Under the pieces are notes generated by a model. The model was not told the DNA's origin. It was given only the letters and a program-made list of their open reading frames with translations, and did no database searches. From the NCBI GenBank assembly GCA_028554755.1, contig JAPTOF010000011.1:4058501-4122500 (forward strand): DNA of 64,000 nt, written 5' to 3'. Within the stretch, counting starts at the first letter, position 1. The number at the start of each line of letters is the position of its first letter. The position numbers and the translations under genes are program-made. Below are positions 22,590-33,905 of the stretch, one piece after another. Origin of the DNA: Cordia subcordata (Eukaryota > Streptophyta > Magnoliopsida > Boraginales > Cordiaceae).

Positions 22590-23094
22590 ATAACCATAAA
22601 AAAAACTCAGGAGAGGAATGGGTAGAAAAAGAAGGTGTTAGAGGTGGACAATCGAAACTAGAAGATGAATGGAATAAAGAGTCAGCTTGACCCCATTGTA
22701 AAAATGCATGATGTTGCTCCCTAGAATCATGATAGCTAGATGTAGATGCATGCATGGGCGTATGATTGCTAGGGCCATCGGGCATTGCATGCAATCGGGG
22801 ATAAGAGTGGAAGGTGGGACAAGCACTAGAAAAATGAGCAAGGATTCCACAATGATTGCAAAAACAAGAATATGCATCCCTATAGTCATGAATACTAAAT
22901 AAAGATGCATGAGATGTTGCATGACTATAGGGGTCATTAGTAGCACTAGCCTTAGGTAGGGAATTCTCGTGGGGACAGAAAACAGTAGGATGCATGAAAC
23001 TTCCACATAAGCGACATGCATAAGGGACACGTTCGGGTGGTGGGGAAGACGATACAAGTGACCACCAAGAAGCATTAGGATCGGTCATATTCAA
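22579..23094 (-). CDS. Two-zinc-knuckle Gag-like protein of element E
   Basis: A 171-codon ORF from an ATG at 23094, 200 bp after the primer site, the position of gag in an LTR element. Residues C27-C30-H35-C40 (CRLCGSFMHPTVFC) and C79-C82-H87-C92 (CNHCGILAHFSSAC) each fit CX2CX4HX4C exactly, the nucleic-acid-binding knuckle of retroelement nucleocapsids. The N-terminus NASWWSLVSSSPPPE is conserved in element B. The C-terminal half is Ser/His/Pro-rich. The stop follows a run of eight T (plus-strand A at 22598-22605); removing one base would join this frame to the coiled-coil frame, giving a product of roughly 430 residues, or about 540 if the later TAA is also ignored. Knuckles near the N-terminus, ahead of a coiled coil, differ from ordinary Gag order. 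Binding of the element's own RNA is inference. Confidence 0.75.
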   Translation of the reverse strand: MNMTDPNASWWSLVSSSPPPERVPYACRLCGSFMHPTVFCPHENSLPKASATNDPYSHATSHASLFSIHDYRDAYSCFCNHCGILAHFSSACPTFHSYPRLHAMPDGPSNHTPMHASTSSYHDSREQHHAFLQWGQADSLFHSSSSFDCPPLTPSFSTHSSPEFFLWLCAK

Positions 23095-23271
23095 TGAATC
23101 ACAAGTAAAACCTCTTCATAATAAATTTTTTTAAATTTAAAAAAAAAAATTTTTCGAGAGATTTTTTTTAAAATTTTTTTTAGTTTTCAAAAAATGGAAA
23201 GCAAGTAAAGATAGTGCACACGCAAGCAACCAATTGCAAACACAAAAGCACACAAAGAACCAATACCATGC

Positions 23272-23296
23272 CTCCCCAGCAACGGCGCTAAAAACT
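23272..23296 (-). other. Primer-binding site of element E
   Basis: The minus strand reads AGTTTTTAGCGCCGTTGCTGGG right after the LTR end, close to TGGCGCCGTTGCCGGGGA, the complement of the Asp tRNA 3' end. Confidence 0.82.
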
Positions 23297-24883
23297 TGAT
23301 ATGCTATTTGAGCACAAGCCTAAATAGCCCGCAAGTGCACGGGATGTGTGTAGTACAATGTGTGCAAGTGCGAGGTCGAATCCACATGGAGGCTACCTTA
23401 GCTAGGTCTCTATGTGCTCGGTGCCTCAAACTAGCTACGTGCATGTGTGTGCTTACTTTAGGATGGAAGAGAGCTCAGAAACAGAAAAATAAAAACTAAT
23501 CTATAGAGGAACTTAAAGGAGCCAAACTAAGGAAGGAAACACTAATAAAGAAGAATGGGACCTAGGGCGATTGCATTGCAACAAGACTTGGGCTATGATA
23601 ACAGATGATGTCTATCTAAGGCTCGGGACTTCTATTGCCATTGTGTTGATCGGGGGCTTTCTTAACCGATACTAGTGGGTCAACCCGTTATCTGGATTTA
23701 AAGCTAAGGGCCAATCCCTCCTAGCTTACGCAATCCGTGCTTAGAACTTAACCTCTTGGCTGGATTTAATGCAAAGGACTAGCACCTAAACACTACGTGA
23801 CATTAAGACTCGATTAACCAACATTAACGTGGGTAAGGGATACTCTAGTCTAGGTTAACTTATCCGCTTGGCTGGATTTAAAGCCAAAGACTAGCACATA
23901 AACTCGACTAAGCATAGCATGTAACCTATTAGCTGGATTTAAAGCTAATGCTCTACTAAGCAAAGCCATGAGATTAAGCACAATCACATCACTCATATAA
24001 GTAGATAAGAGCATTTGAAGCACAAATAACACATGCATATTCATTTAGGCATTTTAACAAACACATAGACATGTTTGATTTCCAATACATAGACATATTG
24101 AATCATGCCATAAATTTACGTAAATAAACATGTATTAAGAGCCAAAGAGCTACAAAAATTCATTATTCAAAGCCCTAATCTAATATACAACAACAATCAA
24201 CCCTAAATCTAGCCTAATCTAGCAACATATTTACAAGAAATAGAGAAAGAACAAGAAGAACTTCCCTAAATTCTTACTTCCAAATCTGTACAAATCCTTC
24301 CAATCTTTGTTTAATGCTTTAATCCTAGCTTGGTGTGGGGTTTAGATGGTGGTTTAGGATGTTTTGTGAAGTGGGTAAAGGGTTGGGGTTTATTAGGATT
24401 TAAGAAATAAAAGTTCCTCCCTTGAAAATGAGCTGAAACGAGCTTTTTATGGATTTCTTCAGCGCATAGCCGATCGACCGGCTCCTCTTTCTTACTCGAC
24501 CGGCTTAAATCATAATGCTCTCTGGAATGGGCGGTCAACCGGCTCCTTGAGGAACTCGACAGGCTTAAATTCTTTATTCTTTGGAGCGGCCGGCCGACCG
24601 CTCTTCTTCTAAGTTGACCGGCTAGATCAGAATGATCTCTTCTTTATTCCTTTTCTTCCGGTCTTCATTTGTTAGCTCATTTCTTCCTTGCATAAGCTTG
24701 AACCCTTCTAAAACACTCCTAAAACATGGAATATAACACTTAGTATTATGCATCTAAATACATTATGTACAAATATTAATAAATATGCATAAACTTTATA
24801 CTAAGTGCACTCAATTATGCTCTAAACACCCTTAAATATGCATGCAAAAACTAGATGCAAACACGCACAAATGACACACATCA
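23297..24883 (-). repeat. 5' LTR of element E
   Basis: Pairs with 18027-19621. Hairpins with perfect stems lie at 23868-23887 (TTGGCT/AGCCAA) and 23929-23948 (TTAGCT/AGCTAA). The palindrome cluster is at 24464-24620, slightly more decayed than in the other copy. TGAAC follows at 24884. Confidence 0.92.
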
Positions 24884-24888
24884 TGAAC

Positions 24889-26036
24889 CAAAAAGAGAAA
24901 AAGATCTCTTTTAATTTTGTTCTTTGCAAAGGGAGTTTTGATTAAAAAGTTTTCAAATACTTAACACAACTCTCTTGTGGCCGAAGCCATGCGGGTAGCT
25001 ACATGTAGTATACCTTGATAATTAGTGGGCAAGTAGACTGCATGAGAACCTACGATGAGGTTGACTGCGTGTTTATCAGCTCACCTTGAGTTTAAATAAA
25101 GGTTTGGGTGACTGCCACGACTATACCTCTATAACTAGTGGTTAAGTTTCGAAAAATCTTATATGAAACTATTCGTTTTTTGTGCAATGCACTTGATTTT
25201 GTACACTCCTAATGTTTCAAAACTTAAAATTTGAACTAGCCTGTCTCTAACAGCAATATTTTCAAATATTCATATAGATATCATTGATTGAGCCAAAATT
25301 AACAACTTCCACATTTTGAAGTAGTATAGGATCTATCACTGTCAAGTAAATTTTCTCATTCTTAGGGCTTATTTTGTCAACTTTTACACTTTTAATATTC
25401 ATTGTAATCATAATGAAAAGCTGAGTTATGATAAAATAAAATTTAATTATTTAGTTTTTCTCTGGGGTTGACATTTTTTTATGCTATAAATTAGAGATTA
25501 TTCCTCCATTAATAAGTAGTGGAACAAAAGAATTAGTTATTGAAGGTCCTTTTATACAAATTTGGTGATTATGAATTTTATTAATTGATATGGGTTGTCG
25601 CTCTTTTGAAAAATAAAAAGAAAAATATGTAGTCAATAGCAATTTAATTATTGCTTATGTTTGAATTTTGTATTATTTGTAGGTAAATTTTATATTATTT
25701 ATAGTGTAATTTTATTTTATTAATATGTAATTTATTAGAATCATTTGTAGTGGTCAAATAGTGAATTATAAACAAAATGTTATGTGTTTGGTAAGTTGTT
25801 TAAATTTGTTGGAATAATATGTAGTGTTAAAGGTAGAAGTCGTTAGCACTGTCACAAGTAAAAGCTCAAAGGAAGAAAGTAGGCAAGCACTTATGCTAAC
25901 ATGATACGAGCTCGAGGACTGAGGTTCTATCGAAGTTGGCACAAAAGTGGCTTGATTTGAAGGGTAAGATGTTCCAGTAGAAGGATCGAGGTAGTTCTCA
26001 ATGTCCTTAGAGTAATTTGGCCCCTAACTAGAGGTA
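24889..26036. other. Unassigned sequence between E and solo LTR F
   Basis: Continuation of the sequence interrupted by E at 18026. It includes 'ctacatgtagtataccttg' and 'ctgccacgactatacctct'. No gene or paired repeat recognised. The last 200 bases (25820-26036) look weakly codon-like on the minus strand (see 27805-28503). Confidence 0.35.
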
Positions 26037-26041
26037 AAAGG

Positions 26042-27799
26042 TGTTGGGATTGTATGCCATAAAGACTACTTGTACATAGATATTGAACTAGATACTTGAT
26101 CATTGTGTATATTTACAACCACCTTTATATGCATTATCTCTAGTGTATATGTGTGATACATCGTTTAAAGCTCTAATGATATATACCAATGACTTGGGTA
26201 CGTAGTAAGGCTGGACATGCAGTAGGTCCAAGTCTAGTTTTGGATATATCATAAATTGGTCCACCACCAGATAGTAGTGTTAGGCGGTCTATTGAGATAA
26301 GGCTATAGTAGGTGAGTCTCCTGATAGGGGCGATCTACTTAGGTCATTAGAGGGTCTTTCTGGACTTTGCTCCTAGTGTTGTATCATGCACTGGATAGGG
26401 TTGCCGTTAGTATGTCTTCTAGGAACCATGGCATCACATATAAAAGACAAGATTCTCACTCTATTCGAGTGACCGATGCTTTTAATTTTAAGCATATATG
26501 GATAAAGTGACGAAGTTAAGGTGCAGCAATTTGATGTACTAAGAGGAGACGTCATGGTTGATAAGGGTGTCTACCTCATATATTAGGTGTTGTGTTCTAA
26601 TTAATTGGGCATGCATATGCAATAGTAAAGTCTCCCCATAGATTTATTTTATTGGTCATCTGAAATCTAGATTTAGTGACATTACTCTTCAGGTATATAT
26701 CAGTAATTTGGCTTGTGGGTCACTCTTTCGATCAAGAAATTCATGACCAATTGATGACCACTCTTCGGACTAGAGATTACAAGATTCTAGATGTAGTCTT
26801 AGAAGCAATGGTACTGAAAGGACCATCCTTGACTATGGGTATACATAAAGGAGCATTTTGGTCATTTTTCTCGGTTGGTTAAAGAAAAAGGTTATTTTGT
26901 GTAACTAGCTTCTGCTTTGCTAGTAGTTATCCTTAAAGTGCGGCCTTGGTCTTTTGGTGGAAGTAGACCAAGGTCAAATGATCTTGATGTCGCCAAAGCA
27001 GTAATGAGGTCATTTCGGTCATTTTGGGTGCCAAGGGTAATTATGTCTTTAGTCATTTCGCTAGTGATAATTCCAATTGGATGTAATTGATTGAGGTTAT
27101 CTAATTATGTTGATACTTGATTGAGCTGTATGTTTGGAATTAAGGAAAAGAATTTTTTAATCCAAGCTTTCCTTGTTTAACTTATGGCATCTCAATATGA
27201 CAAGCGGACTCTACATGGAATTAGATAATTAGTTTGCGAGAGGATAGGATATTTTGGATGATATTGTCTATAAGGAATATTCCATTTCTAGAGGGGGTAA
27301 TGGAGAGGTATAGCTAGAAACAACTAAATTTCTAGTACCTTACCTAATTAGGGTTGTCGTACACTATATATAGTAGCATTATGGGAAGACCAATTTGAGC
27401 CTTTTGCAATTCTAAATTAGGTATGCAAGAAAATTCACATAATACACCTAAAATACACATTAAACTGATCGATCCTCAATTATAGCCTCTATAGTGCTTG
27501 CCTACTAAATAGTACTACACGTCTAATCTATTGGAACGTGATTATAGTGGAGAGAATCAATTGGGAGGATATTCATAGCAGGTTTCATAAAGCAAAGAGG
27601 CCATCACTCTATTATTCACGCATCAAATATATATCACCTCTATGTCTATGCTTCTTTGTTATTTTCATGTTGTACTTATATGTGTAGACGTATTTTTGTT
27701 GCTATTTTCTACTACCATAATAGATTGGTGTTTAATTTTTTTTAAAAAACAAAAACACAAAAATCTATGGCCTATGGTATTAGCAACTAGATCCTAACA
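26042..27799 (+). mobile_element. Solo copia LTR (F) with perfect target duplication
   Basis: 1758 bp, TGTTGGGATTGTATGCC to ...TAGATCCTAACA, flanked by AAAGG at 26037-26041 and 27800-27804. The same LTR family recurs at 48401, 51623, 54529 and 56299. No primer site follows, so the interior was removed by LTR-LTR recombination. A TATA box, ACTATATATAG, lies near 27362. The ORFs inside (26373-26882) are incidental. Confidence 0.92.
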
Positions 27800-27804
27800 A
27801 AAGG

Positions 27805-28503
27805 CGAACTTCCCTAAAAACCTGTATTATCTGTGGATTGCTCATCAGCCGTGGAGGCAGAAGAAACAACCAATGGAGATTGAATTGAGGCTTGAGAAGT
27901 AGTCCACAAAGCAGCAATGAAGTGAAACTCAAAGGGAGGTGTACAAGCAGTGCAAAAAAAGAAGGTCACAGTTACCTATTCTGACACCTGCGCTAAAAGG
28001 CAATTACTGAATGCCTTGGAAATGGCACCATCTTCTTCGAGCAACTAGAAAGTTCATCAAAGGAGTCAGTTCTCTTCTTCAAGAATGAGGGAGTCGCAAT
28101 GTAATGTCTTATAGATAGACTTGACGATATCAAGGATGAGTAGGTAGAACGTAGTTATAATAACTCAACATAGAGTCATGCAAAAGGATAGAATTTACCT
28201 GTATTACACCTTACAGTCTAAGGTGATGTGGTCATAGAGTTTGAGAAGGCGAAGTCGTGGCCTTAACATTTAATTCTGAGATGAGCTAGGACGCTTGGAC
28301 GTCTGCTCGCACATAGAAGACTGGAGACCGCTTTTCCTGGCACCAAATTTCATAATTGTGGAAGCACAACAAGTGGGCCATGGGCTCGACCAATCTCATG
28401 CCACGATGTAAATGGATCCAGGTTGCAGAGACTACACGAACTTTGTCAATGCAGCTGAAAATGACACTATTAGAGAAATGTCGGTTGGTAGTGAATGTAA
28501 GAG
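27805..28503 (-). other. Codon-like but unidentified remnant
   Basis: Read on the minus strand, with F removed, segments such as FLKKRTDSFDELSSCSKKMV, LWTTSQASIQSPLVVSSAST and ENYLDPSTGTSYPSNQ look like degraded coding sequence (28130-27810 and 26020-25850). I do not recognise a family; a host gene fragment or a copia linker are both possible. The ORFs at 28286-28556 have no known domain. Confidence 0.3.
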
Positions 28504-29323
28504 TGATGTGTGTGTTTTGTGTATCTTTGTATATATTAGTTTCATACACTTTTTAAGGTGTTTTGAGCATAATTAAAGGTATTTACAGTTGCATTTTTGC
28601 ACAAGAAGTCATATATGTGCATATAAGTGTCAACATGCATAAATGCTACACTAAGTGTCTTATTTTGCATTTTAGTCATATTTTAGGAGAATGAATTGAG
28701 CTTAAATTGATGATGGTTGACCTATAGAGCCAAGCTAGAGTTGATTTGGATGAGAAAAGATGAAGAAAAATCCATTTGGAAGCTCCCAAATGAAGAACGA
28801 AGCAACTGTGCAAAATTGAGCACAATTAGAACAAAATTTGGAGCTTGCATCCATAGAGGGCATGTACAAAGCTTGGACATATTTATGGGGATGAAAAGAT
28901 GAAGAAGAATGGCTTTGGAGGTCCCCAGAAGTAGTACCAGGCAATAGAAAAAAATCATGCGCGAATCAAAGCGATAACAAGCAAGTTATGAGCAATTTAG
29001 CTGGCACGGCCAGTCACACCCTGCCCAGGGTCGGCTGACCGATCTAGGAGACCAGCCATGGGTAGAACACAACTTATTTTGATTGGTATCACTTAATTTT
29101 AGGCTGAGCGACCGACTTCTTCCGACCTTACTCGCTAAAAGGCTATAAATTAGGGTTTTTAAGCCATTTTAAGGGGGAGAACTCAATAATCTCTCAGCCC
29201 CATAAACCCTGACCCTTTAATCACTTCAATTAACACCTTCACACACCCTCTAAACAACTAAGCAAGCCAATGATTGAAGCAATCATCAAGGATTAGAAAA
29301 CCTTGGATGGATTTGGAAGCAAG
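28504..29323 (+). mobile_element. Element G: first part of an Athila-like LTR
   Basis: Starts TGATGTGTGTGTTTTG and is homologous to the LTR of E. It is cut at 29323 by element H. The sequence 'ggatttggaagcaag' left of H continues as 'attagaggagttcttctt' right of H, matching uninterrupted E LTR sequence (minus strand, about 19020). GGCCAGTCACACC-type motifs at 29000-29110 precede CTATAAATT (29143-29151). Confidence 0.75.
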
Positions 29324-30132
29324 TGATGGGTTGTATTTTTATGTGTTTGTGATGTTATTTATCTATGTTTAAGAGGTGTTTTGAGCCTTAGAAGATGCAT
29401 TAGTACAGTGCATATACTAGAGTTAGGCTTAAGCATAAGCAAATATATGTAGTTGAGTTTAAAGACAAATGCCACACTAATGCATGCTTATTTCTCGTGT
29501 TAGGTGAAGTTAGATCAAAAGCTCGGGACTTGAATTGATCGAGAATTGATGTTGGATTTAAGATCAAGGTGTGCAGTATGTGAGAGAAGCATAAAAAAAG
29601 TGTTTAAAGGCAACTAGGCAAAAAAGAGCAACTGGAGTGAAACGGACGCAATGCAAGAAAATTGGCTAGCTTCTGACCTGGTCGGCTGACCCCCTCTCCT
29701 AGGGTCGGTCGACCGGCCCAAGGGATTGGCCAAAATAGAAAGAAACCCATTTTAGGCTGATTGATAGCCCAAAGCCCTGGCTGGACACTTACCCTGCATT
29801 ATTTAAGCCCTTTTCCAACCCCTTTTTAGTAGATTTTAATTTCTTTTTACCTCCCATTCACACACCTACTTCTCATACACAAAGCCCTACTTTCAGCCAC
29901 CTCTAATACACATTCTAACACATACACCCACTTGAAATTAAGTTGATTTTGGAGGACTGTAACATCATTGGTAAAGATTACTTGAGATTATAAAGAGACA
30001 AACAAAGATGAAAGGATAGATTTCTATAACCTCTTTCATTCTTATTTACTTCATGCTTGAGTAAATAATTTAGGGTGCCTAAACTTGTGTAATTGGATGA
30101 TTTACATACTCTTTGTTGTGGGATTTTATTGG

Positions 30133-30180
<48 letters not shown>

Positions 30181-31221
30181 CTTTGTTTGTATTTTAAAAA
30201 GCTTTGTATCATTTTATGTCCATGTGTTTGATGTAATGCTTGAATGAGTAGTATGTATATAGATTGAGTTGCATTTGCTATAGAACACTTCTAATCCTTA
30301 CATTATGCATGTCTATATATGTGATTATGGATAATATGAAGTGGGCTGGTTCTATTCATGTCTATGTGAGTATAAAACATGCCTTATAGTAAATACTGCT
30401 CAGTTATTGCTATATGTTAACGCTTGAATGTTTCCAATGGAGTTAATCAAACTTGCTTATGTTTGTATGATGGATAGGGCATCATATTCATAATGCCTCG
30501 CCTTAGAACATGTAAAAGTGCGCCTATTAGATACCAATCAGCTTTAGTGTCCCTAGAATGACGGTGCATAAGTTCGGACTAGTTTAGACAGAGTCTCCTT
30601 TAGCTTTAAATCTAGCTAATAGGAGTCTGGATAGGTTTAGTTGACCCTAGACATCTTAGGTCTTAGCTTTAAATCCAACTAATGGTTTAGGAACTAGGGT
30701 AGGGTCATTCTAGGACACCTAAGTAACTCCCCAGTCCCTCCTATGGCCCTAGGTACATAAGGACTACACCATAGTTCTAAGTGTGCAAGCTTAGGGATGG
30801 ACCCGTACCGAGTCCTAGAGTGTAACTAGGACACTAGTTAGTTGCTTAGTATTATAAGCCATATCTAGTAAGCAATCCCCGAATCCCAAAGCAAAGAGGC
30901 ATGAAGTTACCCATTCGTAAGTGTAGGTCACCCTATCACCTACCTATAAGTTCAATCCCCCTAGATTAGCTTAGTTCTTACTTTTCCTTTCTTGTACTCA
31001 TAGTGTAGCCTTTAATTCTCTCTCATTGCTTCCTAAAATCCAAAAATACAAAATGATGTTTAGTTTTTGTTCTTTTCAAGGCTTCTTCTAAAACACACTA
31101 GCATAGGATTTCTTTCTCAATTCACACCTCCCTATGGTTCGACACCCACACTTGTACAAGCTATTTTACATGATCCATACGCTTGCGGGGCTTTTAAGGC
31201 TTGCACCAAAAAGGCACACCA
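29324..31221 (+). repeat. 5' LTR of element H
   Basis: Pairs with 38656-40524. GGTCGGTCGACCGGCC-type motif at 29703-29718, TATTTAAG-type box near 29800, hairpins at 30600-30619 (perfect TTAGCT/AGCTAA) and 30663-30682. Ends GCACACCA before the primer site. Confidence 0.9.
30135..30176. repeat. (TA)21 microsatellite
   Basis: An uninterrupted 42-bp TA run in the 5' LTR of H. The other LTR has only five repeats at the same site (39469-39478). LTRs are identical at insertion, so the length changed afterwards. Confidence 0.95.
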
Positions 31222-31250
31222 AGTTCTTAGTGCCGTTACTGGGGAAGCAC
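31222..31250 (+). other. Primer-binding site of element H
   Basis: AGTTCTTAGTGCCGTTACTGGG directly after the LTR, a decayed Asp-tRNA-type site comparable with those of B and E. Confidence 0.8.
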
Positions 31251-31493
31251 GATGGTTTGCATTTCTTGCTTGTGTGTCTTTAGTAGTTGCTTTGTTTATT
31301 TTCCTTGCTTTTTCTTTGTAGTTTGTTTAGTTTTTTCTTATCTTGCTTATTGTTTATATTATCTTGTTTTGGTGCATGTTTATCTATCTTTGTTCTTGTT
31401 TTTAATACACTTGTTAGGATTACGGCTTATTTCCTATAGTTTTGGGATTGTTGAAGTTTTTAAGGGTTGAAGTGGTCGAAGTTAGGATAGTTT

Positions 31494-32690
31494 GTGTATG
31501 CTTGGTCGGAGATCCCTTGGAAATCCTCTAGTTCCCTTAATCCCGAATCGGATAGGATTGTAAGGCATTTTAAGAATTTAATAGATCTTCTTAAAGAGAT
31601 GGTTGATCCCAATCATCCTCCTAATCTTCCCATTCCCCCAGTGAATCCCATTCCACCTCATGATCACCATGGGCATCAAGCCCAAGATCATTTTTGTCAA
31701 GAGCCTCTTAGACTGGACCCATACATAGATGAGGAACCCATTCTTAGGCAATCCTTCCTCCCCAAAGCCTTTAAACCTAATTTGGCTATTCAAATTTTGG
31801 GTTTGGGGGAGACGAACTTCAAGATTAAGCCTAATATGTTGGCCATGCTTCCTTCCTTCTATGGAAGAAGCAATGAGAATCTTCTAGAGCATATTACTAA
31901 TTTTGTTTAGATGAGTTCCACCCTTCATGTCCCCAATGTCTCCCAAGAAGACATACATCTAAGATTATTTCATTTCTCTCTTAAGGACAAGGCTAGGACT
32001 TGATTGCATTCCTTACTTAATGGATGCATCACTTCATGGGTTGAGCTTCAATCTAAGTTATTTCAGAAATTCTATCCTATGGCCAAGACAGCCGACCTTA
32101 GGGCCGCTATTATGACTTTCTCCTAACATGATCTAGAATCTTATCATGAGGCTCAGGAGAGGTTCAAAGACCTTCTTAGATAGTGCCCACACCATGGGTG
32201 TGGTAGTCATGACCTAGTTCAATACTTCTTTCAAGGCTTAAATGAACAAAATAGGATGATGGTTAATGTCGCCTCCGATGGTGGCTTCTATACCTTGAGA
32301 CCAACTAAAACATAGGAGAAAATGGAGTTGATGGCCGAAAATTCTTTTCAAAACTTTGCCATGGATATGTCTACTCAAGGAGGTAGTAATAGAGGTGGGA
32401 GTTTCTTTAAATTTATCTACTAAGGTAAATGCCTTAACGAATAAGTTAGATCAATTCATTTCATTGTCTCTTTTATCTCACAGTCATAGGACTAGTTCCA
32501 TAGGTTCGTCCTATGCCTCTTTGGTAGTTAAGGTGTATGCTTTGTGTTTCGAGTCACCTCATGAGACCGTAGCTTGCCCTTTAGCACCCCAACTTCCTGA
32601 ATTTATGAAGGAGCAAGTTTGTGCTACTCAAGGTTATTCTCGTGAGTACAATCCATACTCAAACACATACAATCTGGGTTAGAGGGACAA
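31494..32690 (+). pseudogene. Athila-like gag of element H, broken
   Basis: The frame opening at 31494 holds a proline-rich stretch (NPIPPHDHHG), then FKIKPNMLAMLPSFYGRSNE, the start of the retrotransposon gag domain. A TAG at 31908-31910 and a TGA at 32001-32003 (at the Trp of A-R-T-W) interrupt it, but the same frame continues with SQEDIHLRLFHFSLKDKA, WVELQSKLFQKFYPM, CPHHGCGSHDLVQYFFQGLN and the usual ending MAENSFQNF. A nucleocapsid knuckle follows after frameshifts: Y-A-L-C-F-E-S-P-H-E-T-V-A-C, whose first cysteine has become Tyr (compatible with G to A). The YNPYSNTYN motif near 32650 is typical of Athila gag. Gag would form the particle; this copy cannot. Confidence 0.85.
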
Positions 32691-33589
32691 CTCAAAATTT
32701 TCTTGGAGACAAGGTCAGCATAAGTTTAGTTGACATCCCCAGGGCCCACTCTAGCAACGACTCTGTCTTGCCAACTTTCCATGGTTTTACAATGTCAATC
32801 AACCTAGGCTTCCTAGTGCTCCTCAACCATAAGCACTTCTTGCTCCCTCTAGTAGTCAATCTCTTAGCAATGATGTGATGAAGTTAATGCAATTTCGTTC
32901 ATAATCAGTAACAGGCATTAGCTAGTTAGCAGTAGGAATTAGCTGATAATAGCTAAGAAATGGCTAGCTATAGGTAGTAGATGGCTAGGATTGAGCCATA
33001 GTTAGGGTAGTTGACCAGTCAGTAGAGTACTAGAGACCCTGGGAAGCTATCTTCTCAACCAAAAATGAACCTTAGAATACAGTCCTATTCCTCTACCAAT
33101 GCCACTTATCCTCCTTAGGCCCAGACTAAGGCCGTCACCACTCTTAAGAGTGGTAGGATAGTGGATAATAGGATAAGAGTTGACTATACAGTGCCTGTAT
33201 CTAGTGGTCCTTTCGAGTTTAGAGAACCTCATTGTAGCCTTATAGAAAGAGGTCCTGATGAGAGAGTTGAGAATATTAGAGACCATAGAGGGAGTAGTAC
33301 TTCCCACTCACATTAGGAGGGAAAAGAGCCCATTGATGATTCCCATGTGTCTACAGGTGTTGCAGTTAGAGTTCTCTTCCTATCCACTTTAGAAAGGCCT
33401 ACGCCTAGTGAGGATTCTAGGTTTTTCAAGATCTTAGAGCATTTTAAGGAACTTAAGTTCAATCTTTCCTTGACAGATGCGATCCTTTCTATTCCCTACT
33501 ATTCTAAGTTCTTCAAGGACCTTTGTGCAAGGAAGTGTAGATCATCAAACATTCCTAGAAGGTGAGGCTCATGGAAAAAGTGACTAGTA

Positions 33590-33905
33590 TTTGTACTTCG
33601 GGCCTTTCGCCCAAAATAAATGACGCTAGAGCTTTCACTATTCTTTGTAGGATTCGTGAGAGCCAGATTGATCACGCGTTACTAGATTTAGGGTCTAGTG
33701 TGAATCTCATTCCTTACTTCGTCTATCACTAGCTAGTTTTAATGAGTTGTCTCCTACACATGTCACTCTTCAAGTAGCTGATAGGTCCAAGTGTTGACCT
33801 AAAGGTGTGGTAGAGGATGTTATGGTCTAGGTTGGTGAGTTCGTGTACCCTGTTGACTTCATAGTATTAGATATAGATTCGAGTCACGATTCTAAGCATT
33901 CCACC
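33590..33905 (+). pseudogene. Aspartic protease of element H, truncated
   Basis: Homologous to Athila protease: CTSGLSPKINDARAFTILC, then the active-site region LLDLGSSVNLIPY (D-L-G is usual in this lineage), then LVSELVYPVDF-like sequence in broken frames up to 33905, where LTR fragment I begins. The stretch between gag and here (32700-33590) is linker with many stops; the ORF at 33347-33565 lies in it and includes the FFKDLCARK segment that precedes protease in Athila elements. Confidence 0.75.

Larger units (their letters stand above)
18027..24883 (-). mobile_element. Complete non-autonomous Athila-like element E
   Basis: A 6857-bp element with LTRs 18027-19621 (3' LTR, 1595 bp) and 23297-24883 (5' LTR, 1587 bp), a TGAAC target duplication, an Asp-tRNA-type primer site and a polypurine tract. 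The LTRs start TGATGTGTG(T/A)TATTTG or TGATGTGTGTCATTTG and end AAATAGCATATCA, like element B. The interior (3.7 kb) has no protease, RT, RNase H or integrase. Its only substantial coding region is a zinc-knuckle/coiled-coil Gag-like gene (21468-23094). It must have been mobilised by enzymes from another element; H-like Athila elements in this window share its primer site and 3' region. Confidence 0.92.

Noticed and set aside
28286..28556. Overlapping ORFs on both strands taken as a host gene
   Set aside because: No recognisable domain or splice pattern; kept only as part of an unidentified remnant.
31067..31470. Hydrophobic ORFs after the H primer site
   Set aside because: They fall in T-rich leader sequence of element H and have no recognisable motif; gag begins later.
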